DNA of 64,000 nucleotides from Brevibacterium sp. UCMA 11754 (GTDB lineage: Bacteria; Actinomycetota; Actinomycetes; Actinomycetales; Brevibacteriaceae): the NCBI RefSeq assembly GCF_021532275.1, contig NZ_JACBOT010000029.1:223169-287168 (forward strand), written 5' to 3'. The notes beneath the pieces are model-generated. The model was given only the letters and a program-made list of their open reading frames with translations. It ran no database searches and had not been told where the DNA came from. Shown here one piece after another: positions 50,963 through 59,557 of this stretch. The position numbers and the translations under genes were made by a program. Every line of letters starts with the position of its first letter. The stretch's first letter is position 1.

Positions 50963-51691
50963 GTGGTAACTCTCATCGCATCTCAGCCCAGTTTGGCGAC
51001 ATTGGCCAGGCAAGCACTCGAAGGGACGATCCTGGCAGGAAACTACATGCCCGGAGAACGACTCGTGGAGGAGCGCCTGTGTGAAGAACTGGGCATCTCA
51101 CGCCCTCCGCTGCGTGAAGCACTCAAAGAACTCGCTCACACCGGTCTCGTCGAGCATGTGCCGCGCAAGGGCGTGAGGATCATGTCGATCTCCCAACACG
51201 ATGTCTTCGAGATCGCCACCCTGCGCCGCGAACTCGAACGAATGGCCATGAACCTGACGCTGCCCGAGCTCGCTCCGGACAGGGTCGAACGTTGCCGCGA
51301 GACGCTGCGCACGATGGAAGTGATCGCAGAATCCGGCACCGAAGGCGACATGGTCACTGCCGGGTTCGAATTCCACTATGCGGTCGTCGGCCTGGCCGGC
51401 CACGCGAGGATCGAATCGACGTACCGGGCGATGGCGATGCAGCTGCAGATGTGCATGGCCCTGAACAACCAGGCCAGGCGGGAGATCGAGGATCTCGACG
51501 GCAACGTCGCCAGGCATGCGCGCATGCTCGACGTCATCCTCCGTCGCGACCCTGAAGAGATCGAACGCGAATTCGACGACCACGGAAACCTGTCGTTCCT
51601 CGTCGACACCGTCGACCAGCTCGATGGAGCCACCCCGGAATCCGATCGTTGGCTCGAGGAGGTACGCGCTTCGCTGTCTGCGACCAATTGA
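50963..51691 (+). CDS. GntR-family regulator, FCD subfamily (Tct/CoA transferase cassette)
   Basis: A 242-residue protein with winged helix at about 8-75 (EELGISRPPLREALKELAH is the recognition part; HVPRKGVRIM the wing) and FCD effector domain after 85. The start is GTG 50963; the nearest purine run, GAGGAT, is 12 bases upstream, so an in-frame later start or weak initiation is possible. It stands between the divergent CoA transferase operon and tctC and is expected to control both. Confidence 0.88.
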   Translation: MVTLIASQPSLATLARQALEGTILAGNYMPGERLVEERLCEELGISRPPLREALKELAHTGLVEHVPRKGVRIMSISQHDVFEIATLRRELERMAMNLTLPELAPDRVERCRETLRTMEVIAESGTEGDMVTAGFEFHYAVVGLAGHARIESTYRAMAMQLQMCMALNNQARREIEDLDGNVARHARMLDVILRRDPEEIEREFDDHGNLSFLVDTVDQLDGATPESDRWLEEVRASLSATN

Positions 51692-51773
51692 GTTGTCGAC
51701 TCTGACACCAGCCGACTGCACATCAGCAACGCACTATCTGGCACCACAGAAAATTCTGTCAAGGGAGATGGAA

Positions 51774-52745
51774 ATGCATTCGAAGAAACTGCTCACCACC
51801 GCGGCCGTGACCGGCACTCTCGCATTGGGTCTCAGCGCCTGCGGCCAAGCCTCGGGAGATACCGCCGGCGGAGAATTCGAGCCGAAGGGCAATGTCACGA
51901 TGATCGTACCCTTCGCCGCTGGCGGCGGAAGCGATATCGCCGGCCGTGCCACCGCCTCGGGGCTGGAGGAGGCCACCGACAAGACCATCACGGTTCAGAA
52001 CATCGATGGCGGCTCGGGAGCCGTCGGCTATTCGGAGTTCCTCGGGCGCAGCGGCGATCCGAACTACCTCCTCGCCACGGAGACGGCGATGCTCGCTCTG
52101 CCGGCAACCCAGGATGTGGAGTTCACCCACGAGAGCTTCACTCCGATCATGAAGCTCGGAGATGACTACACTCTCGTCGTCACCAAGGCGGACTCTCCTC
52201 TGAAGACCTGTTCCGATCTCACGGATAAGGCTAAGAAGGAGCGTACTGTCGTCGCCATCTCCGGGGCCACTGGTCTCGATAACATCACGTTCACCTTGAT
52301 GGAGAAGGCCACCAAGGCGAAATTCGATCGAGTGCCCTTCGAGTCCGGAGCCGAGGCCATCACCGCGGCTCTCGGCGGCCAGGTCGAAGCGATCTCAGTC
52401 AATCCAGGCGAGGTCTCCGGCCAGTTGGAATCGGGGGACCTCAAACCTCTGTGCGCCGCGGCCGATATGCGCTACGAATATCCGGAGCTCAAGGATATTC
52501 CGACGGCAAAGGAACAGGGCATCGACGTCGCCTTCGCCCAGTTCCGTGGTGTCATCGCTCCCGGAGACATTCCCGAGGAGGCAAAGGAGTACTGGATCAA
52601 GAAGGCGAAGGAGTTTGAGAAGTCGGACGCATATACGACCTACATCGAAGACAACATGATGCAGCCCAACGCGGCCTACGGCGATGACTTCGCCACATAC
52701 CTCTCGGACAACGACAAAGAGCTTCGGGAAGCGATCGGGAAATGA
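51774..52745 (+). CDS. tctC: Tripartite tricarboxylate transporter substrate-binding lipoprotein TctC
   Basis: A 323-residue TctC/BugD-type binding protein made as a lipoprotein: LGLSAC lipobox with Cys23. GNVTMIVPFAAGGGSDIAGR near residue 43 is the family signature, and the middle has NIDGGSGAVGYSEF. It binds a carboxylate outside the membrane. AAGGGAG six bases before ATG 51774 decides the start over ATG 51768. First gene of tctC-pdxA-like-tctB-tctA. Confidence 0.9.
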   Translation: MHSKKLLTTAAVTGTLALGLSACGQASGDTAGGEFEPKGNVTMIVPFAAGGGSDIAGRATASGLEEATDKTITVQNIDGGSGAVGYSEFLGRSGDPNYLLATETAMLALPATQDVEFTHESFTPIMKLGDDYTLVVTKADSPLKTCSDLTDKAKKERTVVAISGATGLDNITFTLMEKATKAKFDRVPFESGAEAITAALGGQVEAISVNPGEVSGQLESGDLKPLCAAADMRYEYPELKDIPTAKEQGIDVAFAQFRGVIAPGDIPEEAKEYWIKKAKEFEKSDAYTTYIEDNMMQPNAAYGDDFATYLSDNDKELREAIGK

Positions 52746-53776
52746 TCATGACGTCAGACATCCCCCGAATCGTTCTCGTTCCCGGAGATCTCTCCGGAGT
52801 CGGCCCCGAGCTCATGGCTCGGCTCCTCGCCGATCCCGCCAATCGCGCTCGGGCGCGATTGCTCGTCACAGCGACGGCGGAGGAACTGGACTCCTTCGCC
52901 ACAAGGGCGGCGGTGACGATTGCCGATCGCGATGACATCGAGTATCTCGGCACCGACTACCGCGGGCCTGCCATTCCCGTCGGTGAAGTCAGCATCGCCG
53001 CAGGCGAGCGCGCTCTGGCCGATCTGGCCACAGCGCTCGACCTGTGCGCCGGCGGTGAAGCAGACGGTGTGATGTTCCTGCCTCTGAACAAAGGTGCCAT
53101 GGGGCAGGCAGGCATGACCGAGGAAGACGAGCTGCGCTGGTTCGCAAAGCGGCTCGACTTCGACGGCTTCACCTCGGAGCTGAACTTCATCGAGGCGCTC
53201 GTCACAGCACGTGTCACTTCGCATGTTCCGGTCTCGGAGATCGCCGACGGCATCAGAGCCGGCAAGGTTCTCGAGACCATCGAGCTGCTCAATCGTGTTG
53301 TGGCGCAGACGCGTACCTCGACGCCGCGCCTGGCTGTCTGTGCGCTCAACCCCCATGCAGGTGAGGGCGGGAAATTCGGCAGAGAGGAGATCGACGACAT
53401 CGCCCCGGCCATCGAGTTGGCCCGCTCGCGTGGAATCGATGTCGAGGGGCCGTTCCCCTGCGATACTCTCTTCGCCCGCGCGGTCGGTGGGGACTACGAC
53501 GGGGTGGTGACGATGTATCACGATCAGGGCCAGATCGCGATGAAGCTGCTCGGGTTCGATCAGGGAGTCACTGTCCACGGTGGAATCCCGATTCCTATCG
53601 CTACCCCTGCACACGGCACCGCTCACAACATCGTCGGCACAGGCAAGGCCGACCTCGGGCCGAGCACCCATGCCTTCGACCTGGCGGTGCGAATGGCTGA
53701 AAGCCGTCGAGACACGGCAGATACCGACACTGCAGTCGCGGGAGCGGCGGCGGGAATGCAGGTGAGTCCACGATGA
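52742..53776 (+). CDS. PdxA-family NAD-dependent dehydrogenase
   Basis: A 344-residue PdxA-like metal-dependent dehydrogenase/decarboxylase. VLVPGDLSGVGPEL at the start, ALNPHAGEGGKFGREE near residue 203, TMYHDQGQIAMKLLGF near 258 and TPAHGTAHNIVGTGKA near 285 are the substrate, metal and NAD motifs. Housekeeping PdxA works in pyridoxine synthesis, but relatives inside transporter operons act on sugar acid phosphates or on dihydrodiol carboxylates. It overlaps tctC (ATGA) and tctB (ATGA), so it belongs to the catabolic cassette, not to vitamin synthesis. Confidence 0.88.
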   Translation: MIMTSDIPRIVLVPGDLSGVGPELMARLLADPANRARARLLVTATAEELDSFATRAAVTIADRDDIEYLGTDYRGPAIPVGEVSIAAGERALADLATALDLCAGGEADGVMFLPLNKGAMGQAGMTEEDELRWFAKRLDFDGFTSELNFIEALVTARVTSHVPVSEIADGIRAGKVLETIELLNRVVAQTRTSTPRLAVCALNPHAGEGGKFGREEIDDIAPAIELARSRGIDVEGPFPCDTLFARAVGGDYDGVVTMYHDQGQIAMKLLGFDQGVTVHGGIPIPIATPAHGTAHNIVGTGKADLGPSTHAFDLAVRMAESRRDTADTDTAVAGAAAGMQVSPR

Positions 53777-54387
53777 GCACGACAATCGAAACGGAGAAGC
53801 TTCCGCCTCGGAACAAGCCGGACCTCGCCGATGTCGTCGGGACTTCGATTCTCGGAGTCATCGGAGGAACGGCCGCCATCATGGGATTCGGCTACGGTCT
53901 CACCGTGGAGGGCGGACAGGTCGGACCGGGAATGCTTCCCTTCCTCACCGGCGCATTCATCTTCCTCGCCTCAGCGGCTGAGATCTTCCGGCTCTTCTTC
54001 GCCCGTGTGGGCACCTCCGGAGGTCGCATCATGTCTGCGGTCGAGGACATCGAGGCAACGGCCGCAGAGTCGATCGACGCCGTCGCAGAATCTCGTCCCG
54101 ATGACGATTCGAGCGGTGACCTCGACACCTTCGGTCGTACTGAGAAGCAGCGTAACCGCGCCCCCTTCTACATATTCCTCACCTTCGGAGTCGCCCTCGC
54201 GCTCATACCCGTCATCGGCCTCATCATCTCTTTGGCCGCCGCAATCCTGTTCCTGCTCCTCGTCGTTGAGAAGCAGAAATGGTGGACTTCCGCTGCCACA
54301 ACCATCGGCGCAGCCATCTTCGTCTACATCGTCTTCGGGCTCGTCTTGTCGGTTCCCATGCCGGCCGGACTGCTCGGACTGATCTGA
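53773..54387 (+). CDS. tctB: Tripartite tricarboxylate transporter small subunit TctB
   Basis: A 204-residue TctB with four hydrophobic segments (about 22-42, 54-72, 130-150 and 160-190). Between the second and third segments there is a long acidic loop of about 50 residues rich in Asp, Glu and Ser, which is larger than usual in the family. It overlaps the PdxA-like gene by ATGA and bridges TctC and TctA. Confidence 0.82.
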   Translation: MSTTIETEKLPPRNKPDLADVVGTSILGVIGGTAAIMGFGYGLTVEGGQVGPGMLPFLTGAFIFLASAAEIFRLFFARVGTSGGRIMSAVEDIEATAAESIDAVAESRPDDDSSGDLDTFGRTEKQRNRAPFYIFLTFGVALALIPVIGLIISLAAAILFLLLVVEKQKWWTSAATTIGAAIFVYIVFGLVLSVPMPAGLLGLI

Positions 54388-54396
54388 GGAACTTCC

Positions 54397-55914
54397 ATGA
54401 TCGACAATCTCATGCTCGGGCTGGAAACCGCAGTCAGCCCTGAAAATCTCCTGTGGTGCTTCGTCGGCGTTCTCCTCGGAACGGTCATCGGGCTGCTGCC
54501 GGGCCTCGGTTCGACCACGGGTGTGGCCATTCTCCTGCCGGTGACGCTGGCATTCGAGCCGGTCACAGCTCTCATCATGCTGGCTGGAATCTACTACGGA
54601 TCCCAGTACGGGTCCTCGATCAGCTCGATCCTCATCTCCACCCCCGGAGACGCATCGAGCGTCGTGCTCACCCTCGACGGCTATCAGATGGCACGCAAAG
54701 GTCGAGCGGGAGCAGCCTTGGCGATCTCCGCCCTGGCGTCCTTCTTCGCTGCGATCATCTCGCTCATCGGCCTCATGGCCTTGGCCCAACCGATCGCACA
54801 TTTCGCGCTCAACTTCGGACCTGCGGAGAATCTCGCGATCATATTGTTGGGTATGGCCACGATCGTGTCCTTTGCCGGCGAGAACATTCTGCGCGGCATC
54901 ACAATGGCCGCAGCAGGACTCCTCGTGTCGATGGTCGGTGTGGCATCCGGGTTCTCCACAGCACGGTTCACCTTCGGCAGCGTGAACCTGCTCTCCGGGC
55001 TCGATTTCGTTGCCGTGATGATCGGAATCTTCGCCGTCGGTGAGGTTCTCCACCAGATCCGCCGAGGCGGTGAGAAACCCATCCGTGCACGTTTCAAGGA
55101 TCTGCTGGTGACGAAGGAGGAGCTGACCCGCTCCGCCCCTGCGGCCACGCGCGGCACCGTCTTGGGCTTTGCCGTCGGTGTCCTTCCCGGCGCCGGAGCC
55201 ACTCTGGCCACATTCCTCGCCTACGGCGTGGAGAAGCAGGTGAGCAAGTTCAAGCATCTCATCGGGAAGGGTGCCCCGGAGGCTGTGGCGTCCCCGGAGG
55301 CTGCGAACAACGCTGCCGCCAATGCGAGCTTCATCCCCACTCTCGCACTCGGCATTCCCGGCAGCGGAACGACTGCGGTGCTGCTGGGTGCCTTCGTCAT
55401 CTTCGGACTCCAGCCCGGTCCTCTGCTCTTTCAACAGGAACCTGACCTGGTGTGGGGTCTGCTGGTGAGCTTCTTCTTCGGCAACCTCATCCTGCTGGTG
55501 CTCAACCTGCCGCTGGCTCCGGTCTTCGCTCAGATTCTCAGGATTCCGTACGTCTTCCTCTACCCCATCGTGCTCATGATGAGCTTCGTCGGTGCCTTCG
55601 CTCTGGGAAACAACACATTCACACTGTGGATCGTGTTCTTTGCCGGGCTGCTCGGTTACTTCATGAAGCGTTTCGACTTCCCGGCGGCGCCATTCGTGCT
55701 CGGCCTGGTGCTGGGCCCACTGTTGGAGAAGTACCTGGTCCAAACCTCAGCGATGGGCGATGGGAACCTCTTCATCATGTTCCAGCGTCCGTTTTCGCTC
55801 ATTCTCACGGTCGCGGCCCTCATCGCCCTCGCCTACCCATTGGTGACCGCGGTGATCCGTAACCTCAGAACACGGAAGGCTGGCGCGAAGGCGAAGGAGA
55901 ATGTCGCTTCGTAG
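54397..55914 (+). CDS. tctA: Tripartite tricarboxylate transporter large permease TctA
   Basis: A 505-residue TctA protein with about eleven segments. GLLPGLGSTTGVAILLPVTL near residue 30, YYGSQYGSSISSILISTPGD near 65 and GVLPGAGATLATFLAYGVEK near 260 are family hallmarks. It imports a di- or tricarboxylate or aromatic acid with a cation. AGGAA precedes the ATG nine bases after tctB. A strong hairpin follows the stop. Confidence 0.93.
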   Translation: MIDNLMLGLETAVSPENLLWCFVGVLLGTVIGLLPGLGSTTGVAILLPVTLAFEPVTALIMLAGIYYGSQYGSSISSILISTPGDASSVVLTLDGYQMARKGRAGAALAISALASFFAAIISLIGLMALAQPIAHFALNFGPAENLAIILLGMATIVSFAGENILRGITMAAAGLLVSMVGVASGFSTARFTFGSVNLLSGLDFVAVMIGIFAVGEVLHQIRRGGEKPIRARFKDLLVTKEELTRSAPAATRGTVLGFAVGVLPGAGATLATFLAYGVEKQVSKFKHLIGKGAPEAVASPEAANNAAANASFIPTLALGIPGSGTTAVLLGAFVIFGLQPGPLLFQQEPDLVWGLLVSFFFGNLILLVLNLPLAPVFAQILRIPYVFLYPIVLMMSFVGAFALGNNTFTLWIVFFAGLLGYFMKRFDFPAAPFVLGLVLGPLLEKYLVQTSAMGDGNLFIMFQRPFSLILTVAALIALAYPLVTAVIRNLRTRKAGAKAKENVAS

Positions 55915-55939
55915 CCATCATCCAGTTCAAAATCAACCG

Positions 55940-55970
55940 GTGGATTCGTCAGCTCAGATGACGAATCCAC
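55940..55970 (+). terminator. Hairpin terminator of the Tct operon
   Basis: GTGGATTCGTCA and its exact complement form a 12-bp stem around a seven-base loop, 26 bases after the tctA stop. No U tract. Confidence 0.75.
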
Positions 55971-56159
55971 TGCGTATGCCACAATTTTGCAGCTCCAGAC
56001 TTCCTGATCGGACACCGGCTGAATATTTTGGACCCACGACTCAGCGAGGCCAATAGAGGACACAACATTCGGCGCAGTGTACGGACTGTCCTAGTGTGTC
56101 GTAATGTTAACTTCATACCCGAACACACATTCAGCCGTTGTGACAACGAGGAAAGTCTC

Positions 56160-56879
56160 ATGCAGAAACCTCTCAAGCGACGCGGCATGTCCGATGACGT
56201 CGCTGACCGAATACGCGAATCGATTCTTGACGGCAGTCTCTCCCCAGGCGAACGCATCAACGAAGTCGAGTTGGCAAAGGTTCTGTCTGTGAGCCGTGGG
56301 CCGGTAAGGGACGCCATCACGATCTTGCGGCAGGAGGGGCTGTTGCAGGGTGAGTGGCATCGTGGTTCCTTCGTCACCGAGTTCGAAGAGCACGATCTCG
56401 AGGAAATCTACTCCGTCCGCTTTGCCATCGAGCTTGTCGCCATTCGCGCGCTCATCGCCAATCGAACTGATGACGATCTCTTACTCATCGAGTCACATGC
56501 AAAAGCTGTTGACGACGCTGTTCGACGAGGCAACCAGCGTGAGATGCTGAGTGCAGACATTGCGTTCCATGATGCAATCTATGAACGTTCAGGCAACCGT
56601 CGGCTCGAATTGGTATGGCTGAGTCTGCGGTCCCAGATTGCACTGCTCCTAGGGACAAGACAACGCAATCATGACGACTATCGCACTCGAATCAGCTCGG
56701 AGCACTGGGAACTGTTTACGGCAATCCGGGACCGCAATGGAGAGGCTGCTGAAGGCCTTGTGCGCGATCACATCAGAACCGCGTTCGAGCGCCTCCGAAC
56801 CGATCTCGGCGCCGATGAGGAGCCGGCTTCACTCGTCGAAATCCATTTCGACTCGCCATCGACGGCACCCTTCTTGTGA
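56160..56879 (+). CDS. GntR-family regulator, FCD subfamily (aminotransferase/decarboxylase cassette)
   Basis: A 239-residue GntR protein: winged helix at about 8-78 (VELAKVLSVSRGPVRDAITI is the recognition part), FCD domain after 85 with the Asp/His ligands expected near SADIAFHDAIYERSGNR. The frame is open to 56028, but GGAAAG stands five bases before ATG 56160. GTTAAC-centred sequence at 56104-56112 just upstream resembles the core of the 22-bp palindrome at 59423-59444, so it likely regulates itself and the convergent minus-strand operon. Confidence 0.9.
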   Translation: MQKPLKRRGMSDDVADRIRESILDGSLSPGERINEVELAKVLSVSRGPVRDAITILRQEGLLQGEWHRGSFVTEFEEHDLEEIYSVRFAIELVAIRALIANRTDDDLLLIESHAKAVDDAVRRGNQREMLSADIAFHDAIYERSGNRRLELVWLSLRSQIALLLGTRQRNHDDYRTRISSEHWELFTAIRDRNGEAAEGLVRDHIRTAFERLRTDLGADEEPASLVEIHFDSPSTAPFL

Positions 56880-56914
56880 TGCATCGACGCTGGTTTCCGG
56901 TGCACGGCGACATG

Positions 56915-56976
56915 CCCACAGGTAGTCGTGTAGTGCAACTGGGCGGCGAGCCGCAAGATCGATTCTCACCTGTGGG
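56915..56976. repeat. Inverted repeat between convergent genes
   Basis: CCCACAGGT (56915-56923) and ACCTGTGGG (56968-56976) are exact complements 44 bases apart, in the gap between two converging genes. A bidirectional terminator is possible, though the loop is long. Confidence 0.3.
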
Positions 56977-57000
56977 ACTCATAGATTGTTGGCACATGTT

Positions 57001-57579
57001 TCAGGATGCCGTTCTGCAGAGCAGCCACGATTGAAACCGCTGGCCGAGGATGACGGGATCCATGAGCAGAAGCGGAGTCGAGGCAGCATTGCCAGGTTCG
57101 ATTCGGGCATGAAGGAACCACGGGCCCGCCTCATTTCTCGATGCGGTCAGGGCTGCCGCAAGTTCGGCCTCGCCCTCGGGCCGAAGCACCCTGAGCCCCG
57201 CGGCTTCAGCGATCGCGCCAAGGTCGAGGTCGCGTGCCTGAGTTGGGATTCCTGCGGTTGAGGCGTAGACGCCATTGTCGAGAACAATGATTACCAGGTT
57301 CTCCTGTCGGAGATAGCCCGCGGTCAGTGCAGCTCCAGGATTCATCAGCATCGAGCCGTCTCCTTCAATGACAAAGCATCGCGCTTCCGAGTTGGCTTGG
57401 ATGCACTGTGCTATCCCGTTCCCCACTGAAATCGCGAGGCCCATGGCGTCGAGAAGATAGAGATGGTTGTCGCGGTCATCAATTGAGGCCAGTTCTCTGC
57501 TTGTCGCCGCACAGGTGGCAACAACGGGTTCATTGGCTGTGGATTCGATGATGGTGCGGAGTGCATCGATGCGTTTCAT
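57001..57579 (-). CDS. Sulfopyruvate/phosphonopyruvate decarboxylase-like, beta (TPP-binding) subunit
   Basis: A 192-residue thiamine diphosphate-binding subunit of ComE type. EGDGSMLMNPGAALTAG near residue 68 is the start of the GDG...N TPP/magnesium motif and VIIVLDNGVY near 96 supplies the Asn. In ComDE-type enzymes the two halves of the decarboxylase are separate chains. It would decarboxylate a 2-oxoacid with a sulfonate or phosphonate on C3. ATGA overlap with the alpha subunit gene, in an operon headed by the aminotransferase that would make the 2-oxoacid. Confidence 0.85.
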   Translation of the reverse strand: MKRIDALRTIIESTANEPVVATCAATSRELASIDDRDNHLYLLDAMGLAISVGNGIAQCIQANSEARCFVIEGDGSMLMNPGAALTAGYLRQENLVIIVLDNGVYASTAGIPTQARDLDLGAIAEAAGLRVLRPEGEAELAAALTASRNEAGPWFLHARIEPGNAASTPLLLMDPVILGQRFQSWLLCRTAS

Positions 57580-58124
57580 GCTTTGGCCTTTTCATCGGTG
57601 TGGTCGAAGAATTCCATGAGGACGACGACGGGGCGATACGTCATCTGAGAATGCTTGCCGGCTTCCACGATCGTCGCTGCCCAATCGTCTGCAGAGTTGC
57701 GGCGGTCCAGTGAGAAGACAGGGATGTTCGTCGAGCGGAGCAGTTCCGGCACCGGTGCTGAAATATTGTGGATCATCGAGTTGTACTCGCCCAGGCCGCC
57801 ACGGGTATTGGCGATGATCAGGAGAGGAAGATGGTACGAGACCGCGAAAGTCGTCAGGGCCGTGAGCGCGTTGCCGAAGCCATTGTCTTGCATGACGATT
57901 ACCCCGAATTTTCCGGCAAGGGGATAGGCACCGACAATGCCGATGGCTTCCTCTTCACGAGAGACGGGGAAGATGAGAGGCAAGGTACCCTCCTCTTCGG
58001 CTGAGAGCAGCCCATTGATGATCGGCGCTATGCTGGCGCTTGGTACGTATGCGACACCGTCGGGCTCCAGCCGGGTGATGGCATCGATTACCGAGCGGTG
58101 CCGCTCGTGGGTGATGGTTGTCAT
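57576..58124 (-). CDS. Sulfopyruvate/phosphonopyruvate decarboxylase-like, alpha (PYR) subunit
   Basis: A 182-residue pyrimidine-binding subunit of ComD type. The cofactor-activating Glu is in SREEEAIGIVGAY near residue 56, and MQDNGFGNALTALTTFA near 78 and NTRGGLGEYNSM near 106 match the ComD layout (QNSGxGN, RG-x-E). Forms the enzyme with the beta subunit. ATGA overlaps on both sides. Confidence 0.85.
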   Translation of the reverse strand: MTTITHERHRSVIDAITRLEPDGVAYVPSASIAPIINGLLSAEEEGTLPLIFPVSREEEAIGIVGAYPLAGKFGVIVMQDNGFGNALTALTTFAVSYHLPLLIIANTRGGLGEYNSMIHNISAPVPELLRSTNIPVFSLDRRNSADDWAATIVEAGKHSQMTYRPVVVLMEFFDHTDEKAKA

Positions 58125-59341
58125 CGGTTTGTCTCTCCTTGTTTCGTTGTCAATGCGTGCGTGATTCTGGTGAGGCCTTCGCGTAGGTCGTCGACGTGAC
58201 AGGCGTAGGAGATTCTCAGGGCATACGTGCCGCCTTCGGGGTCGAACGCCGTGCCAGGGATAACCGCAACGTTGTCCTCGCTCAACAGGCGCAGCGCAAG
58301 TTCGTCAGCAGGTTCGGCAATAGCCGGGTCATAGGTGAGGTAGAGGTAGAAGGCACCATCAGGGCGAGTGACATGGACGCCAGGTATGCCGGTCAACAGT
58401 TCCAGTCCGACGTTCCTGCGACGTTCGAATTCAGCCCGCATGCCCTCGGCCTCCTCTCGGGCACTGCGAAGAGCCGTCGCAGCCGCTGGCTGCAGGAACG
58501 CTGGAGGGCAGACAGTGGTGAATTGGCGGACGCGGAGCGCGGGAGTGATGAGTTCGCGCGGTCCGGCCAGCCATCCCAGTCGCCATCCGTCCATGGCGAA
58601 TGCTTTGGCGAAGCCGCCGATGCTCAGCGTTCGGTCGCGTAGGTCCGGAAGGGCGGCTGGTGAATGGTGGACAGCATCGCCGTATATGAGGTCAGCATAG
58701 ATTTCGTCTGAGAGAAGCAGCGCGTCGGTTCCTTTGAGTACGTCATTGAGCATATTGAGTTCGTCCTCGCCGACCACGGTTCCGCTTGGATTGTTCGGAG
58801 TGCAAATGACAACCATTCGCGTCGCTGACGTCACGTGCGCAGCGATGGCCTCGACATCGAGGTTGTAGTTGTCTTCGGCATCGAGTTCAACAGGTATCGG
58901 TGTCGCTCCTGCAAGGCGCACGCATTCTCGATAATGGGCCCAGGCCGGTACTGGAATGATCACTTCGTCACCAGGGTCGCAGAAGGCCATGATGGCAAGA
59001 AAGACGGCTTCATTCGCCCCGATTGTGACGAGGACTTCTCCGTCGGCTTCGTAGTGCAAAAGGCGACGCTGGGCAAGGTCGTCAGCAATAGCTGAGCGCA
59101 GATCAAGAGTCCCAGCATTCGGCCCATAGTGGACATCGCCTCGATTGAGCGCGGTTATCGCGCTCTCCTTCACCGTCGCCGGAGTATCGAAGTCTGGTCT
59201 CCCGATTTCGAAGTGGTAGACCTTTTCACCGTCAGCCTCTAACTCAGCCGCCTTGTCAAAGATGGCTCTGATTGGTGAGGGACGTATCTCACTTAGTCGC
59301 GAGGCGGGTCGAAACCCTCTCTCGCTCGTGGAAGTAGCCAT
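58121..59341 (-). CDS. Aminotransferase class I/II
   Basis: A 406-residue PLP aminotransferase of fold type I, aspartate-aminotransferase-like. IGRPDFDTPA near residue 46, TPNNPSGTV near 180, DEIYADLIYGD near 212 and the Schiff-base Lys in IGGFAKAFAMDGWRLGW near 242 are typical. It makes the 2-oxoacid for the coupled TPP decarboxylase; cysteate to sulfopyruvate, or phosphonoalanine to phosphonopyruvate, would fit. GAGG upstream of the ATG. Promoter region carries a 22-bp palindrome. Confidence 0.9.
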   Translation of the reverse strand: MATSTSERGFRPASRLSEIRPSPIRAIFDKAAELEADGEKVYHFEIGRPDFDTPATVKESAITALNRGDVHYGPNAGTLDLRSAIADDLAQRRLLHYEADGEVLVTIGANEAVFLAIMAFCDPGDEVIIPVPAWAHYRECVRLAGATPIPVELDAEDNYNLDVEAIAAHVTSATRMVVICTPNNPSGTVVGEDELNMLNDVLKGTDALLLSDEIYADLIYGDAVHHSPAALPDLRDRTLSIGGFAKAFAMDGWRLGWLAGPRELITPALRVRQFTTVCPPAFLQPAAATALRSAREEAEGMRAEFERRRNVGLELLTGIPGVHVTRPDGAFYLYLTYDPAIAEPADELALRLLSEDNVAVIPGTAFDPEGGTYALRISYACHVDDLREGLTRITHALTTKQGETNR

Positions 59342-59422
59342 TGACGACCTCTTTCTTGACTCTTGTGGACTTGAGGATGGAGCAATTCGGTCCCTGTGCC
59401 CAGACCCCGATGTCTCATCGAT

Positions 59423-59444
59423 GTATGAATGTTAACATTCATAC
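59423..59444. promoter_or_regulatory. Perfect 22-bp palindrome, candidate GntR operator
   Basis: Eleven-base arms (GTATGAATGTT and its complement) meet without a spacer at GTTAAC. It lies about 80 bases before the aminotransferase start and 114 before the NAD(P)-binding gene, in the divergent gap. A similar AATGTTAAC...TTCATAC occurs at 56103-56118, before the GntR gene. Confidence 0.7.
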
Positions 59445-59557
59445 AGATCGCAGATTCGCCTGTAAACTGATCGCCCCGGTTGAGCGAACGAGAAGCGCAT
59501 AGACCTCCTCGCCAACTTCGCCGACACCAGTACCGTCACACTGAGAAGGAGTACACA

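Noticed and set aside
53971..55743. 590-codon open frame on the minus strand
   Set aside because: Antisense to tctB and tctA; the product is Glu/Asp/Gln-rich noise, while the plus strand has clear TctA motifs.
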